From NCBI GenBank assembly GCA_027922465.2, contig BQMF02000054.1, positions 868,001 to 932,000 of the forward strand: a stretch of DNA of 64,000 nucleotides. The letters run 5' to 3'. A program made the position numbers and the translations under genes. Below are positions 46,807-58,900 of this stretch, piece by piece (within the stretch, counting starts at the first letter, position 1; the number at the start of each line of letters is the position of its first letter). The notes beneath the pieces are model-generated. The model searched no databases. It was given only the letters and a program-made list of their open reading frames with translations, and had not been told where the DNA came from. This DNA is from Turritopsis dohrnii. Its lineage: Eukaryota; Cnidaria; Hydrozoa; Anthoathecata; Oceaniidae.

Positions 46807-49380
46807 TTATATATTTCCCCATAGGGCGAAATATATTGTCCCACACAATGTTGTGATACGTGCAATGTTCTCCATAAATCAGAAAACTATAGCCTCGCCT
46901 AACATTGCGCGTTTCTGTCCAACTTTGCACTCCCGGTTTCGCACAGAGTAAGCGAGGCGAAGCGAGATGGGGGAAAATCTTGTTCCATGTGCTCTTCGAT
47001 CTATATACTAACACGTGTTTCACGATTATGGGTTCGTATCCAGATAGCGCAAAATCTCAATTTAGAATATGGGTAAATATTTTTTTTTCTTTTGATAGGT
47101 GGCATCCGATTCTGCAGGGCGAGACCCAGTAAAATGTCTTTACGTGAGCCTTAAGAATCTAAATGTCTCATCACAAAGATGTTAAATAAGTTATAACAAT
47201 ATTTAGCTTTACAGAATCCCAATTTCAGAATAACAAAAATGTGTCCAGCTTTATCTGTCTGCAGGAAAAACAAAACGGTCTGTTGGTCTCACTTATTCCA
47301 AAACACCGGGAGAACATTGTTCATTTCAGTCCAACATTGCACGTCGCGTATTTCTGTCCAACATTGTACGTTTGCCCAACATTGGTTGGAACAATATGTT
47401 AAAACCGGCATTTCCTTCTCCTCCTCGTTCACTTTTATAGCCGCAGTTCAGTATTGAAATTTGGCCTAGCAAAGGTAGATAAGAATAGAGGCTAGTCTTC
47501 AGTGAAGTAGTGCGCCATTTCTTTTCAGTCAGTGCAGTTGGACAGTGGAAGAGTTTTGCTTTGTATGCTAGCTTTGATTTGGATGATTCAAGAGATAAAG
47601 CTTTAAATGATGATATTAAGTCGTTTTAGTTCAGTGTTTTCCTTAATGTTTTCTAAAAACTTTTGAATAAAAATTTTTGAATGAACACAAGAAAAACAGA
47701 AAAAGCGATATCAATGTCACAGACGTTTTGTTTTTGTTGTTGATAACAACGTTATGATGAATGGTGGTTACATGCTTGGAACAGTAGAGCATTGAATCTG
47801 TGATTTCAGTGCAAAGTTGAAAGTTCATTATTAAAAGCCAGGCTGAAGATTTATTTTTATTTTGCATCCTGATATAAAATGTAGTCCAACTGAAAACACA
47901 TGTACAGCCATATGAAGGAAACCCTTTGTGGAGAACAAAGAGTTATTTATTTCAAAGAGTACATAACAAAAACTGCAAATAAAAACGTGATGCAAAAAGA
48001 TGTTCAGAAAACCAAACGTATATTTTAATTAAAAGGATTAAGACACGTAAATAAGCATGAAATAATCTGGTTGAATGTGCTTCCCTGGATAGTCGTTTGA
48101 TACAATAACATATGAATTCCATGATCATGTGTGCTGTTTTGATACTGTCTCGCAAAAGTTAATATATCTGACAATTTTCATTACAAACAATGAACGAAAA
48201 TTAAAACACATTCCAGCTATCTAGTGATTTGGTTATGGAGGTATATTTTCACTATCAAAATATTTTGTTTTCATTTGAGATTTACGAAGGTCATTTTTAT
48301 CAAATTAATAATGTGTGTGAATGTGTTTATTCTGAATACTTGAATTTAATTTGACAAATTGTCATTCTAAAGCCTTCTCTTTTTTGAAAATAACTCTTTT
48401 CGTTCCTAATTTGAAATGCTACTTATAATATGTTTTAGTAAAGATTGGTTTTTGATTTCCATTGATAGTTATATATTTGCTTTTATGTCTACTCCAAAGT
48501 TTGACAATTTTCTCTTCTTCTTTTGTAAACCTTATACAAAGTTGATTGTATAATTTTGTTAGGGGCTGTTTATATGGAAGCCGAGCCAGCCCGTTTGCAG
48601 GGCTAGCCCTTTAGCCGAGATCTCGCCTTCATGGTAATTTAAAAGTAATTAAGAATTTTGTTTATATGAACAGGAGGGCTGGCCCGCTTGCCGAGATCTC
48701 GGCTACTTTACCCGAGATCTCGGCAAGCGGGCTGAAAAAAAATCCCATGTAAACAGTCTCAGGTGAGCCAGCCCGGCAAACGGGCTAGCCTCGTTACAAA
48801 TACACAGATTTTGATTGGCTTAAAATTTGCAAATCTTTCTTTCTGACGCTTAAATTTTCCCACTTGGTTTGCATGAAAAAGAGGTCAGCCCGTTTGCAGG
48901 GCCAGCCCGCTTCAAATAAACAGAAAAATTTTCCAGCCCGGCTAGAGGGCTAGCCCTGCAAACGGGCTGGCTCGGCTTCCATATAAACACCCCCTTAGAG
49001 AGTTTCATCTGAGTTACAGAAAGCAAGTGGTCTATTGAATTATATTTTTCCTGTGTGTGTAAAGGATAGGAAACTTGTCTTCTACAGGAATAAAGATCAT
49101 ATGATGTCCATAGTAACTTCTCAGTCACATTTTAACACATTGGCAAAAATTGTGAGAGAAACCTTATCATTTGATGCTCTTTTCATAAAGTTCAAAATAA
49201 GTTTTTTTGTGGTATTAAGTTCAATTCCACCTTGATCAGTATGGACAGCATTTTTATATGAGTATCAAGTTGATGGTAGCTTTACCATTGTAGCTGTACC
49301 ATTTTTCTTATGGTTATCAGTGTACACACAATTTTTGCAACTTTGGGGAAATATATAGTCGCATTTTTGCGAATCTTGTT
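46807..49380 (+). repeat. mosaic dispersed repeat, copy 3, with nested insertions
   Basis: It starts 'tatatatttccccatagggc' and ends 'tttggggaaatatatagtcgc' (49343-49363). It shares 'cgttcacttttatagccgca' (near 47428) and the channel of words of copy 1 through to the end. It is about 1.2 kb longer. About 560 bp of this are an inserted or rearranged segment (46835-47395) with repeated 'tgtccaacattg' words, and the Harbinger-type MITE at 48562-48994 accounts for another 433 bp. Confidence 0.65.
48562..48994. mobile_element. 433-bp PIF/Harbinger-type MITE
   Basis: The inverted ends begin GGGGCTGTTTATATGGAAGC and GGGGGTGTTTATATGGAAGC and are identical for about another 30 bp. TTA flanks both sides (48559-48561, 48995-48997). 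The inside holds several 'gccgagatctcggc' palindromes and 'agcccg' words. Copy 1 of the host repeat (near 27860) lacks it. TTA duplication fits PIF/Harbinger. Related palindromic words ('ccgggatatctcgg') mark the Harbinger remnant at about 54040-54800. Confidence 0.8.
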
Positions 49381-49429
49381 TCTTTAGAAAGTGGCATAAT
49401 GTTTTCTTACATAAGAACAGCAATCAAAA

Positions 49430-49960
49430 TTCAAAACGTTCGTCAATGTCATCTTCTTCGGGCTCTTCTTCTTCGGTTTCATGTAAACTTTCACCAAAAA
49501 CTCTATCATCTTTTCAAACACCTTTTGGGGAGCGTCTTTTTTTATAATCTGTAATTAGAATTTCTAAACCACCTTGTGGAAGGAGTGATTATTTTGTTTC
49601 TCGCACCACAGCACTAAGTTTACCTACATAATCAAGAAAAAATTTACAAAATCTAGAGATTTCACTCGCCAAGTGTCTAATTAATTTTAATTTAATTTTG
49701 TTTTAGTTTCTTAAAATAATGCCATGGTATATAAATCATACACGTTACTTTTTTCATAAGGTATGGAAAGTTTGTCCCCCAATCCTGGAGTCCACGATTT
49801 CCGATGTTCGTGGAAACCACGCGACGGACAATCTAACTCGAAGAAGTCGCCTTCTTCATCCTAAATATTCTCATTTTCTTCAGTGACAACAACTTCCTCT
49901 TCTTCATTCCAAGTTTCAATCCTGCCATCCAACCTGCATAGCACTTGGAGAAAAATACAG
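49430..49960 (-). pseudogene. decayed fragment of a HIRAN-like, repeat-associated protein
   Basis: Minus-strand translation shows, in broken frames, 'HEHRKSWTPGLGDKL' (about 49770-49815), 'HLASEISRFCKFFLDYVGKL' (about 49620-49680), 'LLPQGGLEILI' and then an acidic 'ETEEEEPEEDDIDE' tail near 49450. I recall this order from proteins often found in cnidarian repeats, with a domain resembling HIRAN. Stops interrupt it at several places. The name is from memory and weak, but the coding ancestry is fairly clear. Confidence 0.4.
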
Positions 49961-50720
49961 AACAATCGAGGCTTTTATTACATGAGAATTCCACACATTT
50001 CAAACATCTTTACTTTGTTAATGTGCCACACGATTTATAGTTGCCGTCCACCATGACTGATTCTAGAGTTTAGGCATCGAAGTATATGGGCATTTTAAAG
50101 TCACTTCATGCTAAATGGATTACATTCTTCTACCACAACATGCAAAACCAGAAGTCCATTGTGACAAAAGGTTGAGATTGTGCCAGAATAACCAACTTTT
50201 TGAAACTTGATGCAGCACTTAAAAATGGAAACCCCTTCATGGAATTGTAAATAGTCGTTGAATAATGTAATTAATCATATTTACGTAAAAAAGGAAAGTA
50301 CTTCTTCTCTCTCTCCCTTTTAAGCCCTTGTCATTGTTTATTCTACTGCTTTTTTTATTTCATAAGGTGCACGAATTTAAGTCCGCGCGAATTTAAATAC
50401 ATTTAAGGTATTGTAGTATTTCTTATGACTTGGTTGAGCATGGATGTATATGTTTTAACCAGGCAAATCTGTCAGAAGTTAGGACGATGAATGACAGTAT
50501 AATAACAAATAGTCGTGATTCATTTGGCGCATGCACCAAACAAAGAGTATTTGCTTAGAAGGTGTGACTAGAAGTTTTCATGTTGTGATTGCTATATGCC
50601 TTATTCATTTTTTATTAACTCTTAAAAAATCTGTTTCCATTTGATCAAAGCTTTCTTTCTTTTTTGAAAGATCCTTTTGAAACTCAAACGAATGAAATCT
50701 TTTATATTCTGAAAACACAT
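49960..50720. other. no gene seen
   Basis: AT-rich sequence between the decayed HIRAN-like fragment and the MITE at 50722; nothing distinctive. Confidence 0.45.
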
Positions 50721-50721
50721 T

Positions 50722-51183
50722 CCGTAAATGACCGATTAAGCGCCCAGGACTCAATTAAGCGCCCCGTCCGATTAAGCGCCCAGCTTTAGACGAAAAATTT
50801 GTAATCAGCGCCCAGGTTCCGATTAAGCGCCCGGGTCCAAAAGTGAAACTGGGCAATTATTCGGCAAAAACATAGAATACTGAGAAAAACATAGTTTTTA
50901 GTTGAACATATATTTCAGGATAGTGAAGGAAACTTGATAACGCGGGAATGAATTATTTTCATCTCAAAGTGAGAGTATTTATCGAGCTTTTGTTGAAGTT
51001 GCGCGAGTAGGACACAAGCAGTTCTTTTGTCAGTATTCAGTGAAAAGATAAACTGTATTGGCGGTTTTAGTGATTCTTTGTTAACCGCCAACGACTCAAT
51101 TAAGCGCCTCGTCCGTACAAGCGCCCACTGTAAAAGTTCAAAAAAATTATAAGCGTTCAGGGCGCTTAATCGGTCATTTACGG
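50722..51183. mobile_element. 462-bp MITE, CCGTAAATGACCGATTAAGC termini
   Basis: Both ends read CCGTAAATGACCGATTAAGC inward, followed by 'gcccag' or 'gccctg'. The phrase 'attaagcgccc' is repeated at least five times near the ends. Target duplication not evident. Confidence 0.75.
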
Positions 51184-51529
51184 TATTTTGGTCTCGTCTT
51201 CACCCCCTCTGCTAGTACTGTTAAATCTACCAATTATATTATAGTATTACAATTATAGTATTACTTTGTAAGCAACACCAGAAGGGAATACAAGATTCAT
51301 TTGTTGGAGTTTCCTGTCGTAAACTACTATATGTAATGAATTAATATCAATTAAGTGGTAAGGTACTAACAGCATCAGTATCTGAGCGTTATAAAACTGG
51401 TGCTGCGATTTAGATCATTTCAGGTCGCACTGACAGCAAATAAATTGCCTTAGATATCTTTCAGTATATTGGTAATTAACAAACGAATAGAGGTGGGCGT
51501 TGGATAGATGTGGCCACTTTTAGAGGTTT

Positions 51530-51700
51530 CACTGTACACTGGAATTTCTATAATTTTCATTATTCGAACTCTCCCTATAAATTCGAACGAATTTCATGGC
51601 CCCTTCACCTATTATTTTGTTGTAAATGAACCTCCGTTATTCGAACTTTCCATAGATCGAACGTTTTTTTCGGTTCCTTGGGCGTTCGAATTAGAGAGAG
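51530..51700. repeat. TTCGAA-rich repeat, copy 1
   Basis: Shares 'aattcgaacgaatttcatgg' and 'cgttattcgaactttccata' in order with 62335-62480. Probably the end of a dispersed DNA element. Confidence 0.7.
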
Positions 51701-52715
51701 TAACATTTAAAGTAAAACAGAAAAACATGCAAATGCCCTAATTGTCACTTAAGAATGAAAAGAAATATCGTAACGTTAGACTCCTCCACTTTCTTTGACT
51801 GACCCTGAATACGGCATCATGTCATGTGAACATGACAATGCTTTTAAAAACCACTTACCAATGTTGGATTTAGGGAAAAAAAACGTGAAAAAAATCAACT
51901 AACGAAACACGAGTTTTAGTTTCAGTTGGTGCCTCCTTTTCATTATCGAAATTGGTTGAATAATCGAGGTCATTATGCTACATTATACATTGTGAAAGGA
52001 TACGTTAAGTAAAACAATGACATGAAAACGAGGCAGCAGTTACTGCTGACTAAATGACAATATTTAAACTCAAACTGTTGCTGAAGATGACAAATCTGTG
52101 CTGGATATATCTAATTGGTGCATTATGTTTTATGTTACAAAAGATTTATAATTATGTTAATTATTCACGCATAAGGAGATATAACATTCCACAACTGGCC
52201 AATTGACTCAGTGAAAAACATGCTGGCTCTATGTGATTTACTGATAATTTGTAATCGGAAGTGGCTATCAAAAGTTATGAGGTAATTTGTTTCCACTGCC
52301 AATTATATTGAGACAGACTTTTATAAGGGGTGCATTTCATTTAATCCTTTCTCTGCAGCTCAGCTCTCTATTGATTGAAAATGGTAAAAGAAATTAACCG
52401 GGTTACGATATCGACAAATAAGAAATGTTGGATTCAATTTGAAGTTTCAAAACCCAGAAGTTCATCGATTATTACAGATATGTAAAACAAAAGTGAGTTT
52501 TTCATTCTTGTAAAATCCGATTTAAATCTGAATGCATAGCGGAGTTATAATATGAAATTTATAATCACTATACCTAAAACATGTTCACAACAAAAAATCA
52601 TGCTTGAAGTTTCTGTAGGAAATATTAACATTCTGCAAGCGGCCAATTGACTCAGTGAAAAACATGTGGCCTTTTCTTCTATTGCTAACAGCTATTGCAA
52701 CCTCTTACAAAATAA

Positions 52716-52778
52716 ATGCCAGTCTATAAAGGATTCCTTCGTTTTGAGTATGAGGTACCAGCAACGTCTAATCCAAAG
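52716..52778 (+). other. candidate short first exon
   Basis: ATG followed by 20 open codons (starting MPVYKGFLRFEYE) and a strong donor GTAAGT at 52779. It lies just beyond the 3' end of the fibrinogen-related gene on the opposite strand. No second exon was identified. Confidence 0.2.
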
Positions 52779-52906
52779 GTAAGTTCTTTGTGTTTTCACT
52801 TACACTTCAGTAATTGCATTCTTTTAAACAGTGCTTCTAGATTGACAGTGTCAGTATTCATTTTTATATTATTATTAGAATAAAGACCAGATTATGAGCA
52901 TGTTTT

Positions 52907-55900
52907 CTACAGATTATTTCCGTATGAACTTAGTCCATTCACGTCAATTGACATCCGTACAGATTTGAGAGAACCATAAGGACCAAGGATGGTACCCCAG
53001 TAAACTCCAGAGAATGGGTTAACACACGACCCTCCTGAGCAATAAAGTGCTGTTAACTGGGAGGCCGCACAAGCACTGTACCACCAACCGACACTCATAC
53101 CGGATTTTACTGCACAGTTATTATGACTGGACTCATCATTATCTCTGTCTAGCGTGCTGAACATCTTATTGTAGCTTAAACCCATACCATTGTATTCTAA
53201 AGACAAAAAGAATACATATGTTATCCTCTATAGAGCAATCTATAGCTATATAGTGAGAACTAACCATCATCAGCTCTGTGGTTACACCGTAGAAAACAAA
53301 CAGTATTATTTACTAGTTATCAGAAATTAACCCATAGAAATCCGTCCTACATAGCTACTTCCTGCTCTAATAAGTTTTGTCTTGTGTGTCTCCAAAATTA
53401 AGCATTCAAAAAAAGAAAAGAAGTACGGTGGCCCATTATTGCCATCAGTTATTTAAGCACACTTTGATGAATACTGCGCAGTAGACCACCATTACTGCGC
53501 AGTAGACCCACGTTACTGCGCAGTAGCACCTCATTCAATTCTCAACTGAGAAGTTCGCTACTGCGCAGTAGAACTGTGCTACTGCGCAGTAGAATAATGT
53601 TGAAAGTTTCACGTTTGAAGTTATAGTTTTTATGTCATAGAGCAAATGAGATATGTTAACCTACAAAAATCATATGATATATCGTCAATGCCAATGTAAA
53701 CAAGTGCCTGCACACTATTAGTTATAGACTAAATGAACCTTTTTAAAGTTCGTAGCATGGCATCGACAGAAGAGGTACATTCAAAAAATTTTTAGTTTGT
53801 TTTTTGAAGTATGGGAAGGGTTGTACTTTATATTTATTACTACGATCTTTGTTTTAATCCTTACAGGTATGTGCGTTTTTAAAAGAAAGGGGACTGGCAA
53901 GCGTCGTCGTGGAGATGCTCAGAATGAACAAGGTTAGGGCTTTTGTTTTTTTATACCTTCATCACTTTTTTAGCTACAATCAAGTGTGAAAATGGTTTTG
54001 AAAATTAAACAGGAAACTTAAACAGGGAACTGTTAGTAATTTTTACAAGTGCAATTACATGTATACTTTTCGTCTCGGCCTCCGGGATATCTCGGTTTGG
54101 CAAACCGAGATATCTTGGGTGTCGAGCCAAAAAGGATGCAGCCAGCCCGGTATCCGGGATGAGATTTGATTTCAACACATGCGCAGTGTAGTATATTTTC
54201 ATTATAAACATGGCGTCTTCAGAAGCAAACACGAGTCAATCCAACAAAACTACAAAGTTTAAGTTTAGATGGACCAACGACATGGTCTCAGGCTGAGGAT
54301 ACGATGATTAGGAGAGTTATGGTCAGGTGAAATGTAAGTCTTAAATGTTCACACAGAAGATGAAAAGAATCTTCGTCCATTCTTAAGTTCTTGTGCCACA
54401 AGGATTTTGGTGAAATACCAGTGATTAAATTTCTCCACCAAGTATCATCTCTACCATTGACAACCCACACAGACCTTCTTTTGCGATTCAACCTTCTGAT
54501 TTTTAAAGCTGTTTGTTTCTTTATAAACAACGAACGTTTTCTTGAATAATAAAGAGCAAAAATGTCATTTGTATGCTTTTGATAAAGTCCCATACAGAAA
54601 ATTAAACCATTAAGTTGAAAACACAACATTCCAATTAACAGAATATACTTTTTGAGAAGAAACACATCGTTCGCCGCCATCTCGATTTTTTGTTTTTCCT
54701 GCGCTATCCATTTCGCGCAACACGTGTATAATTTTTTCATGTAATACAGGGCTGGAAAATATTGGCGATACTTTTCAGCCCGGTACCCGGGATAATGGGT
54801 TTGTGATCATGTAAGTCAGAAAAAAAGACTGAACATATTCTGCATGAATGAAAAACCATTTTGTTTTTTCTGTTTTTACATGTGTATAGAATGATGAAGG
54901 TGTCACCACAAATTTCTTATCATTATAATATAAAATTTATTTTCCAGTTTCTTTTACAGTTGTATGGGTATATATATTTCTTATATTCTGTGAACTGAAA
55001 GAACAAAGAATATAAGAAATATATATAAGATACCCATAAAATAGTATTATAATACATAACATTGCATGGGTTGCTGTTGACATTGATATATCACAAGAAG
55101 ATGTCTATAGAATATTTAGTTGTTACACATTAATTTTGACTCAAATATTTTTAATTAAATTCAGATGGATGGTGCTGCTATTATGGTTTGCATGGATGAG
55201 CAGCCACGAAATTTGGGTTTAGAAGCCATAGGAGATATGTTTGCTGTAAAAAACTTTGTTATGCAGTGTGCGAAGGATGGTGATGAAAAATCAGATTTGA
55301 TAGGTGTTGTTCGTACTGGTAATCAGAGCAGTTCCAAAAAGTCCAAAACAACTAGACTGGTGCATCTTGGTTTCCAACATTTAAATGAAAAGAAAAAAAA
55401 GTATGTTAATGTTAAAAAATGTGGAGGAACAAGGAACCTAGAATTCAATAAAACTGCTACTGTTGATGATATCATTTGTACTGGTAAAAAGCTATTTTTT
55501 CAAAATGGAAGAAACCATTTGGGTAAATCAAGTATCTTTGAATTTTCGTTGGGGAATTTCAGTTGTAATATTTTGGATAATAATGATGAAGGTGTAACTT
55601 GGACCTTAGAACAGTATGTGAAAGAGAATAAGCTCAGTCACGTACGACTGTACTTACTGGCAAAGAAGAAGACATTTAACTGTGATTACAGTAGTACTGA
55701 TTCATCTGATGTTTTAAGCAATATTTTTCAAGATAATTCAAGGAAAAATCGAAGTATGTATTGGAAATATTTTCTTCTTATGATAATCAAAAGCCAGAAA
55801 TTTCCTCTCTCAGAATCAATAATTCTTTATCATTGTAGCCACAAAAAGAAATCATTCAACTCCAGTGACAGACTTATCTAGCAGTGATGAAGAATTTAAA

Positions 55901-58900
55901 GTGTCTAAAGATGGTAAGACTTTTCCAGGTTCTCTTTTTATGAGTTTCCTGTTGTCAAAGGGAAAATTATGTAACTTCCCTATTTTTTCAATCACGCTCT
56001 CTGATTTGGTTTTTTCCATAGTCCTAAAATGCTGATGGACCAAGAAATTGCCATCATAAATAATGGATTTTTCATTACGATATAAAATAATCCTAATCAA
56101 CTAACGAATGTTAATGTTAAAACGTTCTATATTTTATATTAGAGTTAATTGTCCTTTTAGAGAGAAGGAGATTGTGTCAATGTGGTCGCACAATGGTTGG
56201 TACAAAATGTATACCTTGTGAACAAGACAAAGAATTGGATATAAGTTTAGAAGCTGATCGAAAATTAAATGAAGGTTCAAGTGAATCAAAAGATAACACT
56301 GATACAAGTGGATTGCTGGAAACTGTTAATGAACATGTCTGTGTAGAAGACGAAGTTAGTTTTGACCTTCAATATGTACGTGAAAAAAGAATCGAAAGGT
56401 TGGAGGGTAAAAACATTTCTTCCTCAAACTTGGTTCATATTGTAGAAAAGGAACAGAGCATTTAAGGTGATGAAGAAACTGAGCGTTTTCTCAAGAAATC
56501 TGATGGAATCGCTTATCAAGCCAATTCTTATGACATTTTCCCATGTGTAGACACAAAGGCAACTTTAGAACTGGCAAAGAGAACATATCTTCAAATTTGT
56601 GATGAACTTCCTGAGAAAAATATCATTATACAGAGATCAGTTCAAAGATTTTGGGCAGTACTATTTAGAAATGACTTCCATTTTGGAAAAGATAATGTGC
56701 ATGTTATATTTGCAGGCGAGTGTGCAGCTGATGCAGGTGGTCCTCTCAGAGAATTCTTGAGACTTTCTATGGAACAATTTCACATGTGTTCCCCACTAGT
56801 AATGGGGAATTCTTCACAAATCCGTTTTACAGCTGATCCCTTTGGGGTTTCAACAAAAAGATATGAAACCTTGGGAGAATTGTGTGCAGTATCTATAATT
56901 CTACTGTGCCGTGGTCCTGAGTGCTTACATCCTGTGTTAGCAAAATCCATTTTTGATATCGACATGCCCGAAGTTATATCATTCGAAGATAATGAATATC
57001 TCCATAATGTAAAGAAAATAGATCAGGGGGGTTATGACTGCTTATTGGATGCTGGAATATCCGCAAAAGACATCAAAGAAGCGAAAAACATTTATAGTAT
57101 GCAGTATGCCATCTTTTCTCGAGTTTCGGCGATTCATCAGTTTAAAAAAGGATTGTGTAATGTGGATTCTAATATAATTACCAATCCTGGTTGCTACTTC
57201 GAATTCTTTGTTGAAAATAAAAGCGAATTACACTTAAAGGACATATTGGCGTTGTTTAATTACTTGTTTGAGGGCGAACCTGGATCAACCCTTCGACTGT
57301 CGGAAGATGATGCGATGTTGGAATTGGAGTTCTTGGTACATGATCTAGCTGAAGGGAAAATAGATGATCTTGGGTTAAAAGATTTATTGATTTTCATCAC
57401 GAGTTATGATCGCATCCCTCCTTATGGGTTTGAGAAAGATATTGACGTATCGTTTATGCAAAAGGACCTACTACCCACGTCATCAACATGTGGTTTTGTT
57501 TTTATTGTTCCCTGTGTTAATACTCGGAAAAACATTTTGATAGCATTGAAGTATGGAAAAGCATATGGCACAGTTTGACATTTGCTATATCACGATGTTG
57601 TTTCTTTTGTTTTGTTAACGCTTGATATTCTGTTTATATTAGAATCTTTCAGAAAAGCATGATTGTCAAGAAAGTTCTCTCAATTCACAATTTGGTGGAT
57701 ATGTTTTATACATTTGTTCTTTATTTAACACGCTTTGTTTTGTTACTTATCAGTGTTTGTTATTTAAGGCCTTGAAAACATTTTGAGATCAGACATGTAG
57801 CGTGCATGAATATATGACCGATTTTGTTGTAATCTTTGTTTTTTAAAGGCTCGTTAAGTTCTTCTTGAAAAATATATTTGCAAAAATATAAGTTGACAAT
57901 ATTACAAAGTTTCTGCCAAATTTATCAGTTCTACGTATAATTGTTCTGCTTCTTCTCTGTTGGACGGAAACTTCAAATTGTTTTCCCTCATGAGTATAGC
58001 AGCCAATCGAGCGAACTCGTTTTTACAAGAAAAGGACAAAGGCTTTCGTGTCAGAGAAGACTTGCAGATATTAAGTTCTTGCTCGTTATAGGATACCTTG
58101 CAGCAGGTTGTCCCGAACAACCTTGGTAACGAGAACATGACCTCAGGGCTCCCCGATGGCACTTCTGTGTTTCTACTTTTACGAATTCGATGTTGATTCC
58201 AAACAGGACAGTTTTGTCTAGTTCTGATTGAATAATCCAAGAATAGCAAAACAGTAGAGCTTGAAAATGTACTGGGTCAGTATCATCGTAAAGGCCGGTG
58301 TCCCTTAAATCACTGAAATAACTTATCCATCCACTCGCTGTATCCTTCTTAAAAAAGGGCCACCATGAAAACTGTTGTCTCCACTTAGCCTGTCTGTATG
58401 GTTTCGTCGTAAGTACCGTTGTATGCGACAAACGTTGACATTTTCGGTACATTTGTCACCCCGAATTCTCTTTGGAAGACCATTGTGAGATTTCAGTGCT
58501 TCGCAGAAATAATGCAAAATAATGGCTGGGTCAGCCAAATAATTTTGCGACTGAACGCGTCGATTGCACCGTGGATGCAAAATCCGTAAGGTTTCAATTT
58601 GTCAAACCCATCTATATGCCATGTCTGATTCGGGCCTTTACAAACGTACTTTCGTCTTTTTAGTCGATGTGCAGTTCTTCTCTCTGTTCCACTTGGGTCA
58701 ATCACTTTCAATGCCTCACGAATTGTTTCCCTGGTAACGTTAAATCCTCTTTCTCGAAGTCGAAGTCGTTCTCGAAGAAGTTGTTTCCACCACCTTCTTC
58801 AATAAGCTCTTTAACTAGTTTTAAAATTTCAAAGCTATCGATACTGGTACCCCTTCTTCTAATACCATTTCTTCTGAGTATCCTGTGCAATGTGCGAATA

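Noticed and set aside
53472..53591. CRISPR array from regularly spaced palindromes
   Set aside because: The repeats are 12 bp, the spacers 9 bp, and they are mirrored at the other transposon end. They are transposon terminal sites in an animal genome.
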